Shown: piece after piece, positions 51,167 to 59,170 of the stretch | Layout of the letters: each line of letters opens with the position of its first letter | Numbering within the stretch: position 1 is the first letter of the stretch | From: Sanyastnella coralliicola | Lineage (GTDB): Bacteria > Bacteroidota > Bacteroidia > Flavobacteriales_D > Sanyastnellaceae | Assembly (NCBI RefSeq): GCF_030845195.1 | Contig: NZ_CP132543.1 | Coordinates: forward strand, 1,505,501-1,569,500 | Length of the DNA stretch: 64,000 nucleotides | Direction of reading: 5' to 3' | Notes under the pieces: generated by a model | Told to the model about the DNA's origin: nothing | The model's input: only the letters and a program-made list of their open reading frames with translations | Databases searched by the model: none | Program-made: the position numbers and the translations under genes

Positions 51167-53578
51167 ATGAAAAAATCACTACTCTTTTTGCTCGGAGTAA
51201 TTTTCGCGTTCTCCACCCAGGCGCAAGTAACAGGCATTTCTGTTGAAGTTGTTACTGAGCACGACGGTATGGTAGGTACTGCCGACTTAACAGGCTACAC
51301 TACATACCGTGTTTATGCAAACACCGTAAATGAAGGTGACTTCGTGTCAGCTCTCTTCGGTCTAGCAGGTACTCCACTTGAAATTAACACGACTACATCA
51401 TTTTTCCAGTCAGAGTTCGGAACTCAGACAGGTTCAACGATTAACGGTGATGTATTCGAATTCTTCCCAGATCTAGAATTTGATAGCTGGGTAACTATTG
51501 GTCGCGCACAAGCATCTGATCCAGGAGCTGACGTTACGGCAACACAAGATGCTTCGGAGCCTTGGGTTGATAACTTCGCTGCAGGTAACAACATCGTTAT
51601 TGATGGAGTGATCGGTGGTGCGTGGTTTACACTATATGGTGCTCCTGAAATCGCACCTAATGGTTACGCTACTGGAAACCAAGTATTGATTGGCCAGTTC
51701 ACAACTGACGGAGTTCTTTCAGGATTCGTTAACGCTCAGGTATTCGTGAATGGAGACCAGGAACAAGAAGAACAAAACACTTGTTTCCCATTCTCTTCTG
51801 ATCCAATGGCAATCTTTGGTTGTGTTGATCCAATCGCGAACAACTACGACGTAGAAGCAGACGTAAACGACTGTTCATGTGATTACACTTGTACTATCGC
51901 TATCGACGAAGTAGCTACTACAGTTACCAGCTGTATCGATTCTAACGACGGTACTGCTACTGTTACTGCTTCAGGGCAGCAGGGAGCAATCACTTACGCT
52001 ATCGACGGAGGTTCTCCTGTAGCATTGAACACGTTCGAAGGTCTTTCAGGTGGTTCACACACTATCGTTGTAGAAGATTCTCAAGGTTGTACGGCTGAGT
52101 TAACATTTGATGTTCCTTCTCCTGACCCAATCGTTGTAGAACTTGAATTGACTTCAACAATCTCTTGTAACGGAGACGCAGACGCAGTAATCACTGCTAC
52201 TGGTTCTGGTGGTACAGGAGAATTGATGTACGATCTAGACCCTGAGTTGGCTAACCCTGTAACTTTTGCAGAGTTCGGTGACCTAGGACCTGGTCTCTAC
52301 ACAGTATATGCAGTAGACGAAAATGGATGTCCAGGACAGTCTGGAAACCTTACTGTATCTAATCCACTTGCTGTTCAAGTAAACATTACTGCACAGGCAA
52401 ATGCTTCTTGTTCAGATACTGAAGACGGAACAATCGTTTGTATCGGTACTGGTGGTACTGGTGGTCTTACTTACTCAATCGATGGTGAGAACTTCCAAGC
52501 TGAAAACGTATTCAACGTAGGTCCTGGTACATACACTGTGACAGCAACTGACGTTAACGGATGTACTGATGTTTCTGACATCACGGCTGAAATTACTGCT
52601 CCAGAAGCGATCTCATTTGCTCCTGACGCTGTAAACCCAACTTGTTTCGGAGATACTGACGGATCTATCAGTGGTGCTGCTACTGGTGGTAACGGAGGGT
52701 TCGAATATGTAATCGACGGTGCAGATCCAGTGAACATGGTAGATCTTACTGATCTAGCTCCTGGAACTTACGAGTTCGTTATTACTGACTCTGAAGGATG
52801 TGAAGCAACAGTAATCGTAGGTCTTGATGAGCCAGCTGAAGTAACCGCTACTGCATCAGTAACTGACCCTGCTTGTGCTGATGACACAAACGGTTCTATC
52901 GATGTAACTGCAGCTGGTGGTACTGAAAGCTACACTTACTCTATTGACGGTGGTGACCCACAGAACAACCCAAGCTTCGAAGGTCTTGGTGGTGGTTCTT
53001 ACGACATCACAGTAATCGACTCAAACGGATGTGAAGGTTCTACAACTGCTGACGTTGTGAACCCTGACGCTATCGACGTAACTGACGTAACTTCAAACGA
53101 AGAGTCTGCTGCAGGTGCAAACGACGGTTCTATCGAAATCACTGTTGAAGGTGGTACAGGATCGTACACGTTCGAATGGACGCAAGGTGGAAACGTTGTT
53201 TCTACTGACGAAGATCCAACAGGTCTTGCTGGTGGTGACTACACTGTAGTTATTACTGACGAGAACGATTGTACTTTCGAACTAGATGTAACAGTGACAA
53301 CTTCAATTGAAGAGCTTGGAGCAGGAATCTCATTCTCTGTATCTCCAAACCCATCAAACGGACTGTTCTTCTTGAACATCGAAGGACTAAACGGTCAAGC
53401 TGTTTCATACCGCGTGGTTGACGCTAGTGGTCGTGTGATTGCAAATGAGCAGATCAACGGAACACAAGCTGACATTCGTTACGAAATCAACATGACTGAC
53501 GTAGCTAACGGTCTTTACTACTTGAACCTCACTGTAGGTACAAGTACAGCTACAACAACTATCGTGAAGCAATTCTAA
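51167..53578 (+). CDS. SprB-repeat T9SS surface protein
   Basis: 803 aa. Signal peptide ending STQAQ, an N-terminal ~200-residue beta domain, then a Cys-containing spacer (CVDPIANNYDVEADVNDCSCD, a T9SS-family insert). About six SprB-type repeats of 75-80 residues follow, each with the pattern C.g..dG.i...a.GG.g...Ysidgg.....f..L..G.Y.v.v.D..GC. They end at about residue 715, and a type A sorting domain closes the protein. SprB-like adhesins mediate gliding or surface attachment in Flavobacteriia, though whether this organism glides is not shown by the window. Very regular codon use compared with its neighbours. Confidence 0.9.
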   Translation: MKKSLLFLLGVIFAFSTQAQVTGISVEVVTEHDGMVGTADLTGYTTYRVYANTVNEGDFVSALFGLAGTPLEINTTTSFFQSEFGTQTGSTINGDVFEFFPDLEFDSWVTIGRAQASDPGADVTATQDASEPWVDNFAAGNNIVIDGVIGGAWFTLYGAPEIAPNGYATGNQVLIGQFTTDGVLSGFVNAQVFVNGDQEQEEQNTCFPFSSDPMAIFGCVDPIANNYDVEADVNDCSCDYTCTIAIDEVATTVTSCIDSNDGTATVTASGQQGAITYAIDGGSPVALNTFEGLSGGSHTIVVEDSQGCTAELTFDVPSPDPIVVELELTSTISCNGDADAVITATGSGGTGELMYDLDPELANPVTFAEFGDLGPGLYTVYAVDENGCPGQSGNLTVSNPLAVQVNITAQANASCSDTEDGTIVCIGTGGTGGLTYSIDGENFQAENVFNVGPGTYTVTATDVNGCTDVSDITAEITAPEAISFAPDAVNPTCFGDTDGSISGAATGGNGGFEYVIDGADPVNMVDLTDLAPGTYEFVITDSEGCEATVIVGLDEPAEVTATASVTDPACADDTNGSIDVTAAGGTESYTYSIDGGDPQNNPSFEGLGGGSYDITVIDSNGCEGSTTADVVNPDAIDVTDVTSNEESAAGANDGSIEITVEGGTGSYTFEWTQGGNVVSTDEDPTGLAGGDYTVVITDENDCTFELDVTVTTSIEELGAGISFSVSPNPSNGLFFLNIEGLNGQAVSYRVVDASGRVIANEQINGTQADIRYEINMTDVANGLYYLNLTVGTSTATTTIVKQF

Positions 53579-53598
53579 TACGAAGATTCATTCATAAG

Positions 53599-53624
53599 AA
53601 AGGCCTCCCTCGGGAGGCCTTTTT
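53599..53624 (+). terminator. Terminator after the SprB-repeat gene
   Basis: AAAGGCCTCCC / GGGAGGCCTTT hairpin followed by a T run. Confidence 0.93.
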
Positions 53625-53689
53625 CTTTATAACATATTTTGATTTCTGCTTCGGTTGAAAAAACCGAAATTGCCAGAAGAACCCTAATT

Positions 53690-54886
53690 ATGAATGAATC
53701 GCTGATCACCGATGCACAGGTGACTATGACTGTGGATGATTACATCTCAGTACGGGAGCGCACCACAGACCTGGCCAGCCCACTGACCATTGAAGATCAC
53801 ATCCCTCAACCTGTGTACTTTGCTAGTCCTCCTAAATGGCACCTAGCGCATACCACTTGGTTCTTTGAACAAATGGTGCTCAAAGAACACGTGGCGAACT
53901 ACGAAGAGTTCCATCCTGAATTCGGATTCTACTTCAATAGCTATTACAACACGCTTGGTGCTCGAACAATGAGAGCTGATCGCGGTTCAATTACGCGGCC
54001 TGGGGTAGAAGAGGTTTATGCGTACCGGAAGCACGTTGATGACGCTATGAAGACCCTGCTGTCTCAGCCTGAGCTATTAACAACTGAAATCGCAGAGCTC
54101 ATTACACTGGGGCTAAATCACGAACAACAGCATCAAGAGCTCATGGTGACCGATTTCAAATATGCTTTTGCATTGAATCATGTCGGACCTGTATACCATC
54201 CTGAAGCAGACTTCGCAGGTAAGGTTGAGAAACAACCCGCGGGGTGGATTCAAATGGAAGAAGGTGTCTACGAAGTCGGCTTCAAGGGTAAAGGCTTCCA
54301 CTTTGACAATGAGCAAGGACGTCACAAGGTTTATTTGCATTCCTTCGCTATCGCGGAAACGCTCGTGACCAATGGAGAATTCATTCAGTTCATTGAAGAT
54401 GGAGGCTATCAAAGACATGAGCTATGGCTAGATGAAGGATGGAGTTGGGTTCAACAACATGAGATCAATCACCCGATGTATTGGGTGAAAGAAGAAGGGA
54501 ATTGGCTGAGATATACCCTTGCCGGATATAAAGAAGTGAATCCTGATGAAATGCTTTGTCATGTATCATTCTATGAAGCCAACGCCTTTGCTCAGTGGAA
54601 AGGAATGAGGCTTCCAACAGAATTTGAGTGGGAGGCAGCATCTAATCACTTCAATTGGGGTGAGCGATGGGAGTGGACCAATAGCGCTTATCTCGCTTAT
54701 CCGCAGTTCAAGATTGCAGATGGAGCGGTTGGTGAATACAATGGAAAATTTATGATCAACCAAATGGTGCTTCGAGGAGCATCATGCATCACGGCACCAG
54801 GTCATTCAAGAAATACCTACAGAAATTTCTTCCACCCACAATACCAATGGCAATATTCAGGCATACGCCTGGCCAAATCGATATGA
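53690..54886 (+). CDS. egtB: Ergothioneine synthase EgtB (sulfoxide synthase)
   Basis: 398 aa from the Met at 53690. N-terminal DinB-like four-helix bundle with the non-heme iron ligands expected at His54 (WHLAHTTW), His144 and His148 (NHEQQHQE). C-terminal FGE-sulfatase domain ends LRGASC...RNTYRNFFHP...SGIRLA. Joins hercynine to a thiol donor using O2. No egtA or egtC is adjacent, so it may use cysteine directly, as reported for some EgtB lineages; inference. First gene of a five-gene set with ATGA overlaps. A near copy of the dispersed 16-mer lies at 54343-54358. Confidence 0.9.
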   Translation: MNESLITDAQVTMTVDDYISVRERTTDLASPLTIEDHIPQPVYFASPPKWHLAHTTWFFEQMVLKEHVANYEEFHPEFGFYFNSYYNTLGARTMRADRGSITRPGVEEVYAYRKHVDDAMKTLLSQPELLTTEIAELITLGLNHEQQHQELMVTDFKYAFALNHVGPVYHPEADFAGKVEKQPAGWIQMEEGVYEVGFKGKGFHFDNEQGRHKVYLHSFAIAETLVTNGEFIQFIEDGGYQRHELWLDEGWSWVQQHEINHPMYWVKEEGNWLRYTLAGYKEVNPDEMLCHVSFYEANAFAQWKGMRLPTEFEWEAASNHFNWGERWEWTNSAYLAYPQFKIADGAVGEYNGKFMINQMVLRGASCITAPGHSRNTYRNFFHPQYQWQYSGIRLAKSI

Positions 54887-55827
54887 TCGATCAATTTATT
54901 ACCGATGTAGTCGAGGGGCTATCAAAAGAGCAGAAGACCCTTCCGTCGAAATATTTCTACGACGAAAAGGGAGATCAACTCTTCGTTGATATCATGAACA
55001 TGCCTGAATACTACCTCACCAATTGTGAGATGGAGATTTTCAGTGATCAAGCTTCCGCGTTAGCGCAGTTGATAGGACATGAAACCTCGTTCGACTTAAT
55101 CGAACTAGGAGCAGGAGACGGAACAAAGACGGTTCATTTGCTACGTGCGCTTCAGCAATCACACGACTTCACATATAAGCCGATTGATATTTCACCATTC
55201 GCCATTGAAGGACTCTTACAGAAGCTTTCTGTCGAGCTTCCGGAACTGAAGACTGAAGGTGTAGCTGGAGATTACTTTTCCGCGCTAGCGAAATTCAAAG
55301 AGATCAATAGACCCATCAGCATCCTGTTCATGGGAAGCAACATTGGCAACTTGACCGATGACAAGGCGAAGAAGTTCATCGGCGACTTGAGTCAATCAAT
55401 GAAGCCAGGAGACAAGTTGTTGATTGGGGTAGACTTGAAGAAAGACCCGTCAATAATTCTCCCGGCTTATAACGACGCTCAAGGCATTACCAGAGACTTC
55501 AACATGAACCTCTTAGATCGTATGAATCGAGAGTTAGATGCTGATTTCAATCTCGAACAGTTCAAGCATGCACCCGTGTATGATGAGCAAATTGGAGAGG
55601 CGAGAAGCTACCTCGTGAGTAAGTCCAACCAATCGGTTGCTATTGGCAAGGCCAACAAGATCTTCCATTTTGAGGAAGGGGAGAGAATACACACAGAAAC
55701 AAGCCGCAAGTACGATGCGGAATTAATCAAAGAATTGACTTGTGATCACGGCTTGACTATCTTGAAACAACTGACGGATTCAAGAGGTTACTTTTCTGAT
55801 TTCATCTTAGAAAAACAGAACACATGA
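54883..55827 (+). CDS. egtD: L-histidine N(alpha)-methyltransferase EgtD
   Basis: 314 aa from the Met at 54883, which overlaps the egtB stop. Methylates histidine three times with SAM to hercynine. EgtD-family features: SKYFYDEKGDQLFVDIM near the start, the SAM site ELGAGDGTKT, FMGSNIGNL, and the C-terminal TSRKYDAELIKEL. Two-gene egtB-egtD pathway. An exact dispersed 16-mer (55278-55293) reads Ser-Ala-Leu-Ala-Lys here, and a near copy is at 55053-55068. Confidence 0.92.
   Translation: MIDQFITDVVEGLSKEQKTLPSKYFYDEKGDQLFVDIMNMPEYYLTNCEMEIFSDQASALAQLIGHETSFDLIELGAGDGTKTVHLLRALQQSHDFTYKPIDISPFAIEGLLQKLSVELPELKTEGVAGDYFSALAKFKEINRPISILFMGSNIGNLTDDKAKKFIGDLSQSMKPGDKLLIGVDLKKDPSIILPAYNDAQGITRDFNMNLLDRMNRELDADFNLEQFKHAPVYDEQIGEARSYLVSKSNQSVAIGKANKIFHFEEGERIHTETSRKYDAELIKELTCDHGLTILKQLTDSRGYFSDFILEKQNT
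55278..55293 (+). repeat. Dispersed 16-mer, exact copy 6 (in egtD)
   Basis: TTCCGCGCTAGCGAAA, here in a different reading frame (Ser-Ala-Leu-Ala-Lys) from the rnz copy. Confidence 0.85.
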
Positions 55828-56105
55828 AAGCAATTTGGAACGATACAGTCATCGCGGAGAGCGATGACACCGTAGTTATAGAAGGGAATCACTACTTCCC
55901 ACCGGAGAGCATCAAAGAAGAGTTCTTTAAATCTTCAGAAACGCATACTGTTTGTCCTTGGAAAGGAACGGCAAGCTACTACTCACTTGAAGTGAATGGG
56001 GAGACCAATGCAGATGCAGCTTGGTATTACCCTGAAGTAAGCGAACTAGCGAAAGGCATCAAAGGCAGAGTAGCATTTTGGAAAGGAGTAAAAGTTACTG
56101 AATGA
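55824..56105 (+). CDS. DUF427 protein
   Basis: 93 aa, a single DUF427 domain (beta-sandwich, also seen fused or next to redox enzymes). Motifs: IEGNHYFPPES, HTVCPWKGTASYYSLEVNG and AWYYPEVSE. Function unknown, but CPWKG is invariant in the family. It overlaps egtD and the first cupredoxin gene by 4 bp each. Confidence 0.9.
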   Translation: MKAIWNDTVIAESDDTVVIEGNHYFPPESIKEEFFKSSETHTVCPWKGTASYYSLEVNGETNADAAWYYPEVSELAKGIKGRVAFWKGVKVTE

Positions 56106-56947
56106 GATTAGCGCTTGTCATAGCGTGTGTTTTGGTTTGTGCGCAGGGAATAGCGCTTGACCTGACCTTGTACATCAATAAAGGCGAACTCGACTTTAGC
56201 GGTAGCGCTGTCAGCGTTTGCGCCTTCAATGAAACGGAGACGCTTGATAGCAAGAATGCGATCATCGAATTGGAGATTGATGAGCTCTTGAATCTCACAG
56301 TGATCAATAATGACAGTCTGACGCATGACTTCACCATTGACGGCGTGCTCGATGCAGACAATGAGATCGCTGGATATAGCCAAGAAACGTTCCAGCTTTC
56401 GTTCGATGAATTGGGCGCCTGGCGATTCTATTCATCAGCTTCGTACGGCGAATTCATTGGCGCTACAGGCACCATTAACGTTGGCCTCACGGAAGAGGCA
56501 TGCTTCTTTTGGAATCTATTTGATCTGAATAAAGAGCTGACGCATGATCTCGCTAGCGCGGAATTGGAATCCATCCCTTCTGAGTACCTGCCGGAGTTGT
56601 TCTTCATTAACGGAGATCACTTCCCTAACTCACTGGAAGATGAAGACGCTCTCGTTTCAGTTGAGCTAGGAGACACCTGTTACATCACCATTGTAAATGG
56701 CGGCAACATGGACCATGTCATGCATTTCCATGGCTTCCATGCTGAGATCGTTTCAGCGCAAGTTGCTAGTGATCGCGTAGGCTGGTCGAAAGACACCGTT
56801 CCAATCAAGAAAGGAGAAGCCATGGTGCTTAAGTTGGTAGCGAACCTAGAAGGTGTTTACCCAGTGCATGACCACAATTTGATTGCGGTGACCAATACTG
56901 GTTTCTATCCGGGAGGAATGATCACTCAAATTCATGTAGGCCAATGA
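56102..56947 (+). CDS. Split multicopper oxidase, trinuclear-half subunit
   Basis: 281 aa. Signal peptide ~1-19, then two cupredoxin-like domains. The first (about 20-128) has no copper ligands; the second (about 160-281) has MHFHGFH (His208, His210) and VHDHN (His256, His258). These correspond to the two type-2/type-3 HxH pairs of small two-domain oxidases. There is no Cys-containing type-1 motif, so alone it cannot form a complete oxidase. The missing half matches the next gene. No T9SS tail. Near copy of the 16-mer at 56548-56563. Translationally coupled to DUF427 and to the next gene. Confidence 0.8.
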   Translation: MRLALVIACVLVCAQGIALDLTLYINKGELDFSGSAVSVCAFNETETLDSKNAIIELEIDELLNLTVINNDSLTHDFTIDGVLDADNEIAGYSQETFQLSFDELGAWRFYSSASYGEFIGATGTINVGLTEEACFFWNLFDLNKELTHDLASAELESIPSEYLPELFFINGDHFPNSLEDEDALVSVELGDTCYITIVNGGNMDHVMHFHGFHAEIVSAQVASDRVGWSKDTVPIKKGEAMVLKLVANLEGVYPVHDHNLIAVTNTGFYPGGMITQIHVGQ

Positions 56948-58092
56948 AAATCGTGAGTTTACTTGTTGGTTTGTGTCTGTCATTTACCGTATCCCATGGT
57001 CAAACAGTAGTAGAGCTTTTTTCAGGAATGGATGGCTTCTTGCTACTCGATACAGGTAGTCCAACCCAAATCTGGGGATATGGCTACATCGATGAAGGTA
57101 CATACACCATACCTGCTCCTGAGTTGACCTTTGATCTGAATGACGACATCGAACTTTACTTCGAAAACTGGTCTCCGGAAGCCCATACCATCCACTTACA
57201 CGGACTTGATGTTGATCAAGCCAACGACGGTGTGCCGCAAACTTCATTTCAAGTAACGCAAGGGGAGAATGCCACCTATTCGTTCGAAACGACGCACCCA
57301 GGCACTTATTTGTATCATTGCCATGTCACTACCACACTCCATTTGACGATGGGGATGTATGGAATGATCGTGGTCAATTACAATGAGACACAAGCCTACG
57401 AAGGCTCGCCAGCATTCGATCGTGAGTTCAGATACCTGATGTCTGATTTGGAAATCGAAACCAACGATGCACCCAATCAAGCGTTTCCGTTTCATGAGAT
57501 TTACCCAGACTATTTCATGATTAACGGAAAGTCTGGTGACCAAATCACCAATACACCTTCACTGAGTCTTTCAATGGAAGAAGGGGAGACCGGGGTAGTG
57601 CGATTCGGTAGTATGGCCTATTCAAAGCTCATTGTAGATATTCCAGAAGAACTCAATGCGGTAGTACATATGTCAGATGGACGTGTTGTCCCTCAAACCT
57701 TTGGAGCTACTGAGCTAGAGATTTTCCCGGGAGAACGATTTACCGTCTTCGTTGATCCAGACCCTGGTTTTGAAGAAGACATTCTTGTGTCTTACTACAG
57801 CATGCTGAATAATGAGTTGGAGGGGGTCAATACAATCCCGGTAACCAATCTGAGTAATTCGGTAGAAGAATCATCTCGTTCTAGCTTAGAGATCTATCCG
57901 AACCCAAGTAGCGGAGTGATTCAACTCAAAGGTGCCGAAGGGAATTTTGTGATTACTGATCTTCACGGCAAGGTAGTCTATGTGTTGAATTCTACAGTGA
58001 AGCAACACGATCTAAGTCACCTCAATTCAGGGACTTACTTCCTTCTAGATCTCGACAGAAAAAATTCTGCTCAGAAGCTGATTATTAAGTAA
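56944..58092 (+). CDS. Split multicopper oxidase, type-1-copper half with T9SS tail
   Basis: 382 aa. Signal peptide ends HGQ. First cupredoxin domain (about 21-145) has HTIHLHG (His81 type 1; His84, His86) and YHCHVTTTLHLTMGM (His125, Cys126, His127, His133, Met138). That is the L3 and L4 motifs of multicopper oxidases, with five rather than three residues between HCH and the next His. A second cupredoxin-like domain (about 155-300) has no ligands. A T9SS sorting domain (IYPNPSSGVIQL ... GTYFLLDLDR) ends the protein. With the preceding protein it completes eight trinuclear His plus a type-1 site. Overlaps the convergent PLP gene by 8 bp. Confidence 0.82.
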   Translation: MKIVSLLVGLCLSFTVSHGQTVVELFSGMDGFLLLDTGSPTQIWGYGYIDEGTYTIPAPELTFDLNDDIELYFENWSPEAHTIHLHGLDVDQANDGVPQTSFQVTQGENATYSFETTHPGTYLYHCHVTTTLHLTMGMYGMIVVNYNETQAYEGSPAFDREFRYLMSDLEIETNDAPNQAFPFHEIYPDYFMINGKSGDQITNTPSLSLSMEEGETGVVRFGSMAYSKLIVDIPEELNAVVHMSDGRVVPQTFGATELEIFPGERFTVFVDPDPGFEEDILVSYYSMLNNELEGVNTIPVTNLSNSVEESSRSSLEIYPNPSSGVIQLKGAEGNFVITDLHGKVVYVLNSTVKQHDLSHLNSGTYFLLDLDRKNSAQKLIIK

Positions 58093-59134
58093 AAGCCCGA
58101 ATGGCTTCAATCGTTTGTTGAATTTCTTCTGCCGTATTCGAATGATGTATCCCGAATCGGATAAAGCCTGAACGTTCAGTTGTGTAGATTTCCTTCGACT
58201 CAAGGTAGGAGTGGAGACGGTCTTTTGTTCGGATCGAGACAATTCCTGACCGCGCACCTTCAGATTGTCCAACGACTTCAAAACCTGCATCGCTGAGTCC
58301 TTCAGACAATTGACGTGCAAGTTTGAGTGTGTGTTCTTGTATACCTTCCAAGGTCAATGCTCTTTTCTCACGAAGGCTTTCAGAGAGCATCACCAAACTC
58401 ACCACATTTAAACTACCTGGTTCGTAGCCCTTTGCATCTGCATGGTACTGTTGATCACCAGCCCAATCAATACTTCCATATCCAGCGCTAACTGGTGGGT
58501 ACTGCTCAAGAAAAGATGGGGAAACCGCCATGACGCCAAGACCAAAAGCGGCATTCATCCACTTATAACTACTAGCCAGCACAACATCCGCTTGGATTTC
58601 ATCGGCATTGATTACGAGACTAGTATAGCTCTGCGTAGCGTCAATAACCGAGATGATGCCTTCTTCCTTGCAGAAATGACAGATGTCTTTGATATCCGCC
58701 GTGTACCCAGTATTCCATTGTACATGACTTAACACTAGAATCTCCGCATTACTTTCTTTAAGCGCATTCTTTATTTCGCTAGCGCGGAAACACTCATCCG
58801 CATTGAGGGAAACACGGGTAATCTCACAGCCTCTCAATTCCCAGGGCATTTCAATGGAAGGGAAATCATTCTGAACGGTCAATACGCGTTTGCGATCATG
58901 AATCGCACTGGCTACATAGTTGATACCTGCTGAAGTGTTAGGAATAAATGCGAGGTTCTTCGGAGATGTCCCTAGGAAATAAGCTGCATCAACGCGAGTC
59001 TTTTCCAATTCTTCAAAGCGCCACTTATTGGCCACAAGTGAAGCATTGCCCGTCATTTCTTTCATGATTTGGTAAGCCGCTTCAACGGAAGCTTCAGAAA
59101 GACGACCAACCCCGGCAGTATTCAAGTATATCAT
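58085..59134 (-). CDS. Class V PLP aminotransferase / C-S lyase-like protein
   Basis: 349 aa from the Met at 59134; a longer frame exists but its N-terminus runs into the divergent gene. NifS/EgtE/kynureninase-type fold: YLNTAGVGRLSE, the cofactor Asp165 in VIDATQS, and the likely PLP Lys191 in SSYKWMN. No catalytic cysteine-loop signature of desulfurases is obvious, so a C-S lyase or aminotransferase is likely. Being adjacent to egtBD it is a candidate for the missing EgtE step (cleaving hercynyl-cysteine sulfoxide), which remains inference. Exact dispersed 16-mer at 58774-58789. Confidence 0.83.
   Translation of the reverse strand: MIYLNTAGVGRLSEASVEAAYQIMKEMTGNASLVANKWRFEELEKTRVDAAYFLGTSPKNLAFIPNTSAGINYVASAIHDRKRVLTVQNDFPSIEMPWELRGCEITRVSLNADECFRASEIKNALKESNAEILVLSHVQWNTGYTADIKDICHFCKEEGIISVIDATQSYTSLVINADEIQADVVLASSYKWMNAAFGLGVMAVSPSFLEQYPPVSAGYGSIDWAGDQQYHADAKGYEPGSLNVVSLVMLSESLREKRALTLEGIQEHTLKLARQLSEGLSDAGFEVVGQSEGARSGIVSIRTKDRLHSYLESKEIYTTERSGFIRFGIHHSNTAEEIQQTIEAIRAFT
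58774..58789 (-). repeat. Dispersed 16-mer, exact copy 7 (in class V PLP gene)
   Basis: TTTCGCTAGCGCGGAA on the + strand; coding strand reads Phe-Arg-Ala-Ser-Glu. Confidence 0.85.
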
Positions 59135-59138
59135 GCAG

Positions 59139-59166
59139 CGAAGATAGAATACAGAATGTATCTTGC
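59139..59166. promoter_or_regulatory. Back-to-back -7 boxes between the PLP and Crp genes
   Basis: CGAAGATA at 59139-59146 (TATCTTCG on the - strand) and TATCTTGC at 59159-59166 (+). Each ends four nt before its own ATG (59134 on -, 59171 on +), so the whole divergent control region is 36 bp. Confidence 0.45.
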
Positions 59167-59170
59167 CAGC

